Source of the DNA: Candidatus Coatesiibacteriota bacterium
GTDB taxonomy: Bacteria > Oederibacteriota > CAKKQC01
Length of the DNA stretch: 7,813 nucleotides
Assembly (NCBI GenBank): GCA_023265785.1
Contig: JAHFSL010000102.1
Span: forward strand, 1 to 7,813
Direction: 5' to 3'
A model generated the notes under the pieces. It saw only the letters and a list, made by a program, of their open reading frames with translations, was not told the origin of the DNA and ran no database searches. Both the position numbers and the translations under genes were made by a program. Below, piece by piece: positions 1 to 6,227 of this stretch (position 1 is the stretch's first letter; each line of letters opens with the position of its first letter).

Positions 1-876
1 GCCCGCCGCCTCGCCGCGCGCCCGGAGCCGCTCCAGGAACCGGGCATGCAACCGGCGTTTCAGGGACCGGAAGGCCGGCGTCCGAAAGGCCTCGGCGGAA
101 GCCGGCTCCTCCGGGTTTCCGGGCTGCGCACCTTCCGCGGCCAGCAGGGCACCGACCCGACCCAGCTCGGCGGCGAAGCCCGACCGCGCCCCCTCTGCCA
201 CGGGAGGTGCGCCCCGCATCTGGGCCTCCGGCACCTCGGCGGTCTCGGGGCATGCCGCGGCCACCCCCAACCCGTCCAGCGCCTCGCCCCAACCCCGCGT
301 GTCGGGCGCACCGCGGCCATCGCGGGGAATGCGATTGGCGATGGCCACCACCGACCGCGCGATGGGCCGCAGGGCCGTCGCCAGGGCGCGGGTCCGTCGC
401 AGGGAGGGCGGATCAGGGGCGAAGACGATGGCCACGATGGCGGCGCTCCGCGCGGCGGCTTCCAGCCCGGGATCTAATGGACCGCCCTGCCAGGCGCCGC
501 CGTCCACCACCACCCGGGCCCACCGGGTTGCGGCCAGCGACAGGAGGCGGGCCGTGTCCGGGCCCGCCCACGCACCCGCGTCCGGCCGGAGCAGGGACAG
601 CCGGGGGCCCGCCGGCCATGCGGCACCCTCGAGCAATTCCGGCGTCAGCGCACCCAGCTGGTCGCGCAACGGGGTCATGGCTGGTTGGCCCTCGGCCGTC
701 CCCGCGAACCAGAGCGCCAATTCATCCCCCGCGTGGCCGGGCAGGGGCAGGAGGACGGTCGCGGCATCCCGGGCGCAGGCGGCGGCCATTCCGGCGGCCA
801 CGGCTGTGGTGCCTGCGCCCCCTTTCGCCCCGACCAGCAGGATCACGCGGCCCCCACCGGCCGCGGCGGCCGCCAC
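1..876 (-). CDS. cpaE: CpaE/TadZ-like pilus localisation ATPase, partial, apparently running on into a CpaF/TadA-like N-terminus
   Basis: The minus frame is open from a GTG at 876-874 to the window edge (292 codons, no stop). Residues 11-24 form the first strand and a deviant Walker A loop (GAKGGAGTT, residues 16-24), as in CpaE/TadZ members of the MinD/ParA superfamily, which position Tad pilus machinery at the inner membrane. A hydrophobic strand with an Asp (VVVDGG, 122-127) fits Walker B, and an IANR strand (179-182) fits the usual nucleotide-pocket Asn. The strand after the first helix reads LLPLPGH where DxD is usual, so ATPase activity is doubtful. The N-terminal receiver-like domain of many CpaE proteins is absent. 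The ATPase fold seems to end near residue 248. After a Pro/Glu-rich linker, residues 269-285 (core SLKRRLHARFLERL) resemble the start of CpaF/TadA motor ATPases. The start is one base after the secretin stop; no in-frame alternative upstream exists. CpaE assignment is good; the fusion is inferred. Confidence 0.82.
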   Translation of the reverse strand, partial: MAAAAAGGGRVILLVGAKGGAGTTAVAAGMAAACARDAATVLLPLPGHAGDELALWFAGTAEGQPAMTPLRDQLGALTPELLEGAAWPAGPRLSLLRPDAGAWAGPDTARLLSLAATRWARVVVDGGAWQGGPLDPGLEAAARSAAIVAIVFAPDPPSLRRTRALATALRPIARSVVAIANRIPRDGRGAPDTRGWGEALDGLGVAAACPETAEVPEAQMRGAPPVAEGARSGFAAELGRVGALLAAEGAQPGNPEEPASAEAFRTPAFRSLKRRLHARFLERLRARGEAAG

Positions 877-877
877 G

Positions 878-1651
878 CTACCCCGCCGTGCCGGCCAGGC
901 CGGTGGTGAAGGTGGGCGTCAGGAAGATGACAAGTTCCGTCTCGATGGTTTCAATCCGTGTATGCCGGAAGAACCAGCCCAGGAGCGGGAGGTCCGAGAG
1001 GACCGGCAGGCCCGAGGTGATCCGGGCCTCGTCGGTCTGGATCAGCCCGGCGATGATGACTGTCGCCTTGGGCGCCAGTTCGACATCAGTCTCGGCCCAC
1101 CGCGTTTTGAGTCCGGGCATGTAGGTGCCATTGGGCAGGGTGACGGCGGTGGCCACATCCACCGTAGAGGCCTCCGCCCGGACATGGGTGAAGATATTGT
1201 CGTTCCTCCGCTCGGGCTTCACAGCCAGCTTCACGCCGTACTCCTTCCAGGCCACCGAGGTATGCCCCTGCGTGTCCTGGGAGACGACCGGGATTTCCCC
1301 GCCCACCAGGAAGTTGGCCTGCGCGCCCGAGACCGCCAGGAGCTTGGGCTTGGCGAGGAGCTTTCCATAATTATTATTCTGCATCAGCCGGACAAAGGCG
1401 TCCACGCGGCCGCGATCGAACACGCCCAGCGTGGAGATCTTCGACGAGGCCGCCTCCACCGCCTCGGCGGGCGACACCGGAGCGGAGGTCCCGGGCGCAC
1501 CCTCGAGCAGGCGTTGCCAGTCCAGCCCGACCTTGGTCAACTTGCTCTTGTTGACCTCGACGACCTCGACATCTATCTGGATCAGGTCGGCCGGCGCGGC
1601 GGCCGCGGGGCCCACCAGGACGGCCGCGAGGACCAGCCCCACGGCGCTCAC
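878..1651 (-). CDS. cpaC: Minimal CpaC/RcpA-type secretin (outer-membrane pilus channel)
   Basis: This 257-residue protein is the outer-membrane channel of the Tad pilus. Residues 1-19 are a signal peptide (hydrophobic run ending in AAAA). Residues 24-34 (IQIDVEVVEVN) are the strand that opens the secretin domain. The block KLLAKPKLLAVSGAQANFLVGG (97-118) is the secretin-core region, followed by EYGVKL (137-142), and GLPVLSDLPLLGWFF (214-228) is the family signature before the last strand (ELVIFLTP). Family CpaC proteins are usually about 400-550 residues and carry BON and N-domains before the core. Here the core begins right after the signal peptide, so those periplasmic domains are missing. 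The GTG start at 1651 overlaps the cpaB stop (GTGA), with GGTGAGG about ten bases upstream as a ribosome site. A general type II secretin (GspD) is less likely given the flanking cpaB and cpaE. Confidence 0.9.
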   Translation of the reverse strand: MSAVGLVLAAVLVGPAAAAPADLIQIDVEVVEVNKSKLTKVGLDWQRLLEGAPGTSAPVSPAEAVEAASSKISTLGVFDRGRVDAFVRLMQNNNYGKLLAKPKLLAVSGAQANFLVGGEIPVVSQDTQGHTSVAWKEYGVKLAVKPERRNDNIFTHVRAEASTVDVATAVTLPNGTYMPGLKTRWAETDVELAPKATVIIAGLIQTDEARITSGLPVLSDLPLLGWFFRHTRIETIETELVIFLTPTFTTGLAGTAG

Positions 1652-2385
1652 CGCTTGCGCACCTCACCGTCGTCACCGGCAGCCGGGCGAACCGCCCGAC
1701 CCACCACCGCCGCCAGCGGCACCCGCTCGCGGTCACCCGGCGCCCGCAGGGCCAGCTTGAGCCGGGCCACAAGTTCCAGGTGGGCCAACTGTGCCGCCTC
1801 GTACGGGGAGGCCGCGAGCGTAACCGTGTCGGCGGGGGGCGTCAGCAGGCCGCCGGCGTCGGCGACCTCCGGCTTTGCCGTGAAGGACCGGCCGACCGCG
1901 AGCACCGGAGCCGCCTGCATGAGGGCGAAGGTCCGGGGCGCCCCGCCCTCATCCGCGGTCACGAGGACATCCACGAGATCGCCCGGCTTCAGCAGGCCCG
2001 CCACGCCGCCGGCCGCGTCCACCGCGATGGCGATGGCGCGCTTGCCGGGCGGCACCGCGAGCGCCAGCGCCACCCCGGTCGTCGCCAGCTTGTTGGCCAG
2101 AATCTGCTCTCCCGGGGCGATCGGCGCCACCGCGACCTGGCCCTCGGCCTCCTTGGCCTCCCGCAGGGCCCCGGGCTGGATGAACGCGCGGGGAATCTGC
2201 CTCACCTCAATCGAGGCGGCATCCACGCGCGCCCCGGCGGCCAGGTAGGTGACCGCCACGAGGGCGGGGGCGGGGGCCGACAGGTTGCGCAGGGCTCGCT
2301 CCTGGGAGGAGAAATATCCCCACGCGAGCACGGCCGCCAGCCCGCCGGCCGTCATGGCCAGCGTGAGGGACCGGCGCGGCGTCAC
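1648..2385 (-). CDS. cpaB: CpaB/RcpC Flp pilus assembly protein
   Basis: The product has 245 residues from the GTG at 2385-2383. Residues 1-26 hold basic residues followed by one hydrophobic helix (signal or anchor). Residues 43-104 form a SAF domain, ending in the typical APGEQILANKL. Residues 110-140 match the RcpC/CpaB core: PPGKRAIAIAVD, then GGVAGLLKPGDLVDVLVT. A second strand-rich segment (185-230) has the TVTLAASPYEAAQLAHLE pattern usual in this family. CpaB is periplasmic and helps the secretin of the Tad system assemble or gate. I chose the 2385 start because it makes a GTGA overlap with the stop of the preceding gene and places the hydrophobic helix at the N-terminus. The frame stays open 28 codons further upstream, but that part lies inside the neighbour and is Arg/Pro-rich. 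The stop overlaps the secretin start, so the two are probably translationally coupled. Confidence 0.92.
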   Translation of the reverse strand: MTPRRSLTLAMTAGGLAAVLAWGYFSSQERALRNLSAPAPALVAVTYLAAGARVDAASIEVRQIPRAFIQPGALREAKEAEGQVAVAPIAPGEQILANKLATTGVALALAVPPGKRAIAIAVDAAGGVAGLLKPGDLVDVLVTADEGGAPRTFALMQAAPVLAVGRSFTAKPEVADAGGLLTPPADTVTLAASPYEAAQLAHLELVARLKLALRAPGDRERVPLAAVVGRAVRPAAGDDGEVRKR

Positions 2386-3053
2386 GACCGCGTTGCCAGC
2401 ACGAGGAAGAGCGCGCCGTCCGGCTGGGCCAGGGCGCGCAGGGCGACATCGGGCGCGCCCGGCCGCCACGCGGCGAGGGAAGCCGGGTCCGTGCGCGTCA
2501 CCCGCCAGCCCGCGGCCGGCAGGCGCCGCCCGGCCTCCGCGACGACCTCCTCTGCGCCAGCTGCCGTCCGGTAGCAGGCGGCCTCAAAACCGACGCCCCG
2601 GAGGTGGAGCAGGCGGTGCGCGGCCGCCAGCCGCGGCCACCCCGCGGGCTCCCGACCCGGGGCATCGCCGCCGGCGGGGCCGGCCCACTGCGGCCGCCGG
2701 TCAAACCACGCCGCGGCGGCAACCTGGCCCGCGCCATCGGGTACCGCAAGAATCAACCACCTCGCGCCCAGGCGGAAGGCCCGCAGGCGGACCGCGCCTG
2801 CGGGCACGGCAAGCAGCCGGCCCGGCACCGCCGCGGCGGACCACCCCGCCATTTCGATGCTGGTGGCGAGGGTCATGGCGACCCCGCCGGCGGCCCAGAC
2901 CGCGAACTGGGCCGTCACGCCATTGATCTCGCCCTCGCCGGCGAAGACCGGTTCCATGCCATCGGCCGGGAACGGCGGCGCCCATGCGCACCGGGCACCG
3001 TCCGGAAGCATCATCGCCATCAGCAGGGCGAGTTTCCCGAGGCGCCGCCTCAT
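2382..3053 (-). CDS. Exported protein of unknown function inside the Tad operon
   Basis: I do not recognise this 223-residue protein. Residues 1-24 look like a signal peptide (MRRRLGKLALL start, cleavage likely near AWA). Two compact segments follow, split by a Gly/Pro/Ala linker (about 120-140). The first (36-115) is strand-rich and ends LRAFRLGARWLILAVPDG. The second (141-223) has a strand, the element AEEVVAEAGRRLPAAGWRV (167-185) and a final strand ALFLVLATRS. A helix followed by LxxxGW and a terminal strand recurs in small exported alpha/beta domains, but I cannot name the family. The ATG at 3053 overlaps the TadE-type stop (ATGA) and is preceded by GGTGGGGG at nine bases. Its place between a pseudopilin and cpaB, with overlaps at both ends, makes a periplasmic role in pilus assembly likely. 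Residues C22 and C160 are the only cysteines; C22 lacks a lipobox context. Confidence 0.8.
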   Translation of the reverse strand: MRRRLGKLALLMAMMLPDGARCAWAPPFPADGMEPVFAGEGEINGVTAQFAVWAAGGVAMTLATSIEMAGWSAAAVPGRLLAVPAGAVRLRAFRLGARWLILAVPDGAGQVAAAAWFDRRPQWAGPAGGDAPGREPAGWPRLAAAHRLLHLRGVGFEAACYRTAAGAEEVVAEAGRRLPAAGWRVTRTDPASLAAWRPGAPDVALRALAQPDGALFLVLATRS

Positions 3054-3610
3054 CCGTGCGCACCCCCACCGGTTTTCACGCCGAGTCCGTCCTTGATCCA
3101 CGCGGCCGGCGACTTCCAGGTCCCGATCAGGCACGTCGAGGTGCAGGTCACCGGCAGGTAACCGCCCACCAGCCAGCCGCCGCCGGGGAGGAGGCGGAAC
3201 AGGGGGGCACTGACGGGCACGAGCGCGCGGCCGGTGACCGGCGTGCCGGGCGTGGCCACCCGGCCGAGGCGGGCGAGGAGGCCGCCGCCCGTCCCTGCGG
3301 GCGCGCCGCCCGCTGCCGCGGCACCCACCGTCACGGTGAGCGTGGCGCGGGGCGACAATCCGGCAGCCCGGGCATAGACCTGCGCGGCGGCATTGAGGTC
3401 AGCCGCCGTCATGCCGCCGGCGGCCTCGCGCATCACCCCGTGCGCCACCAGCGCGACCTGGTATCTGGCGCGGGCCAGGGAGGCGACGGTCACGATCCCG
3501 AACAGGAACGCCAACGCCAGCGGCAGGAGGAGAACAAATTCCACCAGCGCTTGTCCCCGCTCGCCGGGGCGCCGGCCGGAACGATGCAACCGCTTCATGA
3601 CCGGCGCCAT
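3050..3610 (-). CDS. TadE-family pseudopilin
   Basis: This 186-residue protein is the first gene of the pilus operon. A basic N-terminus (MKRLHRSGRRPGER) leads into RGQALVEFVLLLPLALAFLF (18-37), the TadE-like signature: Gly at 19, then Glu and Phe at positions five and six after it, then a hydrophobic helix. This fits the G/xxxxEF form that TadV-type prepilin peptidases cleave. Residues 41-90 are helical, 95-115 are Gly/Ala-rich and flexible, and the C-terminal part holds a CTSTC pair (C156, C160) that may form a disulfide outside the inner membrane. TadE-type pseudopilins are minor pilins needed for Flp pilus biogenesis. Start choice: the ATG at 3610 has GGGGGAG eight bases upstream; an ATG at 3598 (residue 5) is an alternative if transcription begins at the promoter overlapping the start. 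TadF or TadG naming is also possible. Confidence 0.87.
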   Translation of the reverse strand: MAPVMKRLHRSGRRPGERGQALVEFVLLLPLALAFLFGIVTVASLARARYQVALVAHGVMREAAGGMTAADLNAAAQVYARAAGLSPRATLTVTVGAAAAGGAPAGTGGGLLARLGRVATPGTPVTGRALVPVSAPLFRLLPGGGWLVGGYLPVTCTSTCLIGTWKSPAAWIKDGLGVKTGGGAHG

Positions 3611-3637
3611 TATTGCGGCTCCCCCGCATTCCGTCAA
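3609..3637 (-). promoter_or_regulatory. Sigma70-like promoter overlapping the start of the Tad operon
   Basis: On the minus strand TTGACG (3637-3632) is separated by exactly 17 bases from AATAAT (3614-3609). Each hexamer has five of six consensus bases, which stands out in such GC-rich DNA. The -10 box overlaps the ATG at 3610, so a transcript from here would begin near 3603-3601 and reach the ATG at 3598 with almost no leader. If translation begins at 3610, transcription must start further upstream in the 77-base divergent gap. Confidence 0.5.
3619..3625 (-). promoter_or_regulatory. Ribosome binding site for the TadE-type gene
   Basis: GGGGGAG lies eight bases before the ATG at 3610 and supports that start over the frame's more distal possible start (3661) and over 3598. 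It lies in the spacer of the putative promoter, so it can only be used by a transcript starting further upstream. Confidence 0.5.
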
Positions 3638-3679
3638 GACCTGCACTTTCACCAGGTCCATCCGGAGGCAGGTGCTACG

Positions 3680-3691
3680 ATGCAGGCGTGA
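3680..3691 (+). promoter_or_regulatory. Possible mini-ORF coupled to the TPR-like gene start
   Basis: GGAGG at 3664-3668 precedes an ATG at 3680 by eleven bases. That ATG opens a frame of three codons (ATG CAG GCG) ending in TGA at 3689-3691. The TGA overlaps the GTG start at 3688 as GTGA. The GTG has no close Shine-Dalgarno of its own, so termination and re-initiation is a reasonable reading. Chance is also possible. Confidence 0.25.
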
Positions 3692-4854
3692 AAGCCATGG
3701 TCCTGTCGATCGTCATGCTCCTGGGCCGGGAGAGCGTGGCGCTCCCCGGCCCGTCACCGCTCGGCGGTGACGACCCGTTTGCCGCGCTCTCGGCCACCGC
3801 CGGGGTGGACGCCCTCCTGCTGACGGCCGGCGTTCTCGCAGCCAAGCCGGGCCTGGGTGCCTCGCCTGGTGCGCGGATCGCCTTCCTGGCCGCCGGCGCA
3901 TCCCTCTCGGCCACCTCAGTGGAAGCGCTGGAGGCCGCGGTCACGGCCTCCCCTTACGACGCCTCCGGCCGGGGACTGCTCATCGCCTTCTATCTTCTGC
4001 ATGACCGGGAGGCCCTGCGGTTCCGGATGACGCGCCGGGAGCATGTCATGTGGCTGATCTCCCACCTGCCGGCCGCGGCGGAGGCCAGCGACGGGTTCGC
4101 CCGGTTCGTGGCCGCCCGGGACGGGGCCGATGCGGTGGAGGGGGCCAGGGCGGCGTGGCTCCAGCAGGTGGAGAGCCATCCCGGGAGCACGACCATCCTG
4201 GATCATGCGGCGGCCTTCCATGCCTGGAGCGATCCGGCGCTGGCCGAGTCCTGGTGGCGCGCCGCCGAACCGCTTGATCCCGGCAACTGGCACTGGGCGG
4301 AGCGGATCGGCTGGGTCCGAATCGGCGCGGCCCGCCGGGCCCGCGAGGAAGGCTCCCGGTATGCCGAAGCCTCCAAGGCGCTGGAGGCTTACCAGCGCGC
4401 CCAGCGGCTGGCCACCCTCCGCGAGGACCGGCTCACCTTCCAGGACCGGGCCGCGTGGGCCGCCTGGTTCGTCAAGGCCGATGAGAAGGCCGCGCGCTGG
4501 GCCGGCGAGCTGATCAAGGAAACCCCGGTCACATCGCCCCAATACATGAATGCCATGCACCAGGGGTGGACGATCCTCGGGCTCGTGGCGTTGCGCGGCA
4601 GGCATCCGGCGGAAGCCGAAACCTGCCTGGCCAAGTCCGCCGATCTCGGGCCTCCCGGCGACCGGGGCCGGGCGCTGGATTTCCGGCTGGACCTGGCCCG
4701 CGACCTGCTGGCCCAGGGCCATCCCACGGCGGTGGCCGGGTTCCTCGAGGCGCTGGCGCGCTATCCCCGCCCGGGCCGCCCCAACAAACTGGCCGGCTGG
4801 CGCGAGGCGATCGGCCGCGGCGAATCCCCCGTCCTGGGGGACTCGATCTACTGA
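3688..4854 (+). CDS. Exported TPR-like helical repeat protein, function unknown
   Basis: The product has 388 residues from GTG 3688; ATG 3697 is an alternative. Residues 1-20 form a likely signal peptide (KAMVLSIVMLLGRESVALP). The rest is Ala/Leu/Trp-rich helices in a TPR-like pattern. A REHVMWLISHLP element (117-128) precedes repeat-like helix pairs at about 140-182, 184-215 (AESWWRAAEPLDPGNWHWAERIGW), 226-262 and 290-325, with a final pair at 330-360 (LARDLLAQGHPTAVAGFLEAL). The LDPGNW turn is typical of TPR units. Such proteins usually act as scaffolds; no enzyme motif is seen. It is the only plus-strand gene, divergent from the pilus operon, and its stop lies 7 bases inside the oppositely oriented PorV-like gene. 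Proximity to the pilus genes suggests, but does not show, a related role. I avoided starts upstream (frame open to 3613) because they would place Arg/Pro-rich sequence before the hydrophobic segment. Confidence 0.8.
   Translation: MKAMVLSIVMLLGRESVALPGPSPLGGDDPFAALSATAGVDALLLTAGVLAAKPGLGASPGARIAFLAAGASLSATSVEALEAAVTASPYDASGRGLLIAFYLLHDREALRFRMTRREHVMWLISHLPAAAEASDGFARFVAARDGADAVEGARAAWLQQVESHPGSTTILDHAAAFHAWSDPALAESWWRAAEPLDPGNWHWAERIGWVRIGAARRAREEGSRYAEASKALEAYQRAQRLATLREDRLTFQDRAAWAAWFVKADEKAARWAGELIKETPVTSPQYMNAMHQGWTILGLVALRGRHPAEAETCLAKSADLGPPGDRGRALDFRLDLARDLLAQGHPTAVAGFLEALARYPRPGRPNKLAGWREAIGRGESPVLGDSIY
3723..3771 (+). other. Two abutting stem-loops at the 5' end of the TPR-like gene
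   Basis: The first hairpin pairs GGGCCGGGAGAGCG (3723-3736) with CGCTCCCCGGCCC (3740-3752) across a three-base loop, with one bulged base. The second begins at the next base: GTCACCGC (3753-3760) and GCGGTGAC (3764-3771) form a perfect 8-bp stem with loop TCG. They lie 35 bases into the coding sequence, over the end of the signal peptide. No U-run follows, so a classical terminator is unlikely. GC-rich codons make chance stems common, but two in direct contact are unusual. Confidence 0.5.
4825..4841. terminator. Possible bidirectional stem-loop between convergent genes
   Basis: TCCCCC (4825-4830) pairs with GGGGGA (4836-4841) across a five-base loop. It sits just before the TPR-like stop on the plus strand and 7 bases beyond the PorV-like stop on the minus strand. 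Neither side has a U-tract, so intrinsic termination would be weak; it may only block 3' decay. Confidence 0.3.
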
Positions 4855-6227
4855 CCTTTGGGCGTGGGGGCGACCGGCGTCGCTGAAGCGCCTGCGGGCC
4901 CGATGTGCGGGAGCGCCGGCGGCACATACGGCTCGGCGGTCGTGGTGCTGGCCGCGGGGGCCGGCAGGATGGGCGTCGCGGGGGTCGGCGGAGCCGGCGG
5001 CGCCTCGATGGTCAGCTCAATGTCCGCCGAGGTCGGCCCCTTCCAGCGTGTCCGGTACGGATCCACGGTCACGATCCGGAACACATAGGCGCCGGACGGC
5101 AGGCCCAGCAGGGCGTAGGAGGCCTCCTCGATGGGCCGGTCGGTCAGCTGGAAGAATTCCGCATCGTCGGCCTTGCGCACCCAGACCTGGTAGGCGGGAC
5201 CCGCGCCCTTCCAGGTCAGTACCGGTTCGCCGGCCTGCTGGACCAACTGGACGCGACCAAGCTGGACCGCGGTGGATACCCCGCCGAACTGCATCCCGAG
5301 CGCAAACCGGTTGGAGGAACCCAGCTCGCCCGAGGAGACCATCGCGTAGTCGAGCTTGAAGAGGATGGTCTTCTGGAACCAGGTGAACGGGTGCCGCACG
5401 CCCACGCCCAGCGACGGCCCGCCCAGCGCCCCGCCCCCGTGCCAGCCGCCGCGCACCTGCATCAGGTCGAAGGCGGTGATCTCCACGCCCAGCGCGATGC
5501 TCATGGCGGTATCCACGGCCAGCCGGGTGTCCAGCGCCCAGACCATGTGGAAATCCTTGCCCAGCACGGTCGCGTAACTGGTGCCCACCGCCCAGGCAAG
5601 CGGGAGGAGCCGCCCCTCGCCCGCCAGCGCACCCAGGTTGTCCACGAGCGTGCCGACCCGCAAGCCCTCCACGGGGGTGTCCCACAGCGCGCCGCCGGTG
5701 ATCCCGACGCCCACCAGCGTGCCCCCCGACAACTGCTGGAAGGTGAACTTGGCGGCCGCACCGCCCTTGATCCGGTCCAGCCCGAAGAGCGGCGGCAGGG
5801 CCGAACCCCAGCCGGCCGTGAGGAAGAGGTCCTGCGGCGAGGACTGGCCGAAGAGGCCGCCGTACATCCCGTCCGTCCGTTCCAGCGTGCGCGGCAGGTT
5901 GCCATAGCTCAAGAGGTTGAGCGATCCGGCCACGGTGCCCAGGACCCCGATCGGCTGGCCGTAGGCCATGACCTCATAATTGGTGTCGGCGAGGTACTGG
6001 GTGTGCATGAAGGAAAGGTCGGGCGCGGTAATCGACGCCAATCCGGCGGGGTTCCAGTACAGCGCGGACAGGTCGTCAGCCAGCCCCGCGAACGCCCCGC
6101 CCATCGCGGCCGGTCTGGCTCCCGCGGGCAGTTTGAGGCCGATGCCGCCCGTGGTGCCGGGGCCCCCCGCCATGGCCGGCGCCGCCGCCAGCACCAGGAC
6201 GAGCGCGAAATCAGTCCTTAACTTCAA
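4848..6227 (-). CDS. PorV/PorQ-family outer-membrane protein with fibronectin-III-like domain and Pro/Ala-rich tail
   Basis: The product has 459 residues. Residues 1-20 are a signal peptide ending APAMA. Residues 24-64 hold the family hallmark: GIGLKLPAGARPAAMGGAFA followed by a DDLSALYWNPAGLA block, typical of PorV/PorQ and FadL-like barrels. Alternating strands continue to about residue 312 (RFALGMQFG). Residues 325-406 look like a fibronectin-III domain (EPVLTWKG, YQVWVRKADD, LPSGAYVFRIVTVDP). Residues 409-459 are a Pro/Ala/Thr-rich tail. PorV proteins bind the C-terminal domains of type IX cargo at the outer membrane; the FN3 domain and tail are additions to the usual barrel. I chose the TTG at 6227 because AAGGTGG lies about seven bases upstream and the signal peptide follows at once. 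The frame stays open to an earlier start at 6341, but that part lies in the neighbour's coding region. It overlaps the upstream gene by 17 bases. Confidence 0.85.
   Translation of the reverse strand: MKLRTDFALVLVLAAAPAMAGGPGTTGGIGLKLPAGARPAAMGGAFAGLADDLSALYWNPAGLASITAPDLSFMHTQYLADTNYEVMAYGQPIGVLGTVAGSLNLLSYGNLPRTLERTDGMYGGLFGQSSPQDLFLTAGWGSALPPLFGLDRIKGGAAAKFTFQQLSGGTLVGVGITGGALWDTPVEGLRVGTLVDNLGALAGEGRLLPLAWAVGTSYATVLGKDFHMVWALDTRLAVDTAMSIALGVEITAFDLMQVRGGWHGGGALGGPSLGVGVRHPFTWFQKTILFKLDYAMVSSGELGSSNRFALGMQFGGVSTAVQLGRVQLVQQAGEPVLTWKGAGPAYQVWVRKADDAEFFQLTDRPIEEASYALLGLPSGAYVFRIVTVDPYRTRWKGPTSADIELTIEAPPAPPTPATPILPAPAASTTTAEPYVPPALPHIGPAGASATPVAPTPKGQ

Noticed and set aside
878..1651. Secretin as part of a general type II secretion system
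   Set aside because: The flanking genes are CpaB and CpaE types with a TadE pseudopilin, which define a Tad locus. No GspC, GspE or GspG-type gene is present.
299..2248. Long open frame on the plus strand (649 codons)
   Set aside because: It is antisense to three genes with clear family motifs (CpaE, secretin, CpaB), has low-complexity Arg/Ala/Pro composition and no recognisable domain. GC-rich DNA commonly leaves such antisense frames open.
3613..3687. Upstream extension of the TPR-like gene to 3613
   Set aside because: It would put a Pro/Ser/Arg-rich stretch before the hydrophobic signal segment and use up most of the divergent promoter region. GTG 3688 fits an exported protein better.
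3916..4722. Minus-strand frame of 268 codons opposite the TPR-like gene
   Set aside because: The plus strand has a signal peptide and TPR-like helices over the same bases. The minus product is Gly/Pro-rich without domain character, and accepting it would place a gene fully inside another.
4905..6221. Plus-strand frame of 438 codons opposite the PorV-like gene
   Set aside because: The minus-strand reading has a signal peptide, barrel hallmark and FN3 domain. The plus reading is Arg/Gly/His-rich with no motif and is a codon-bias shadow.
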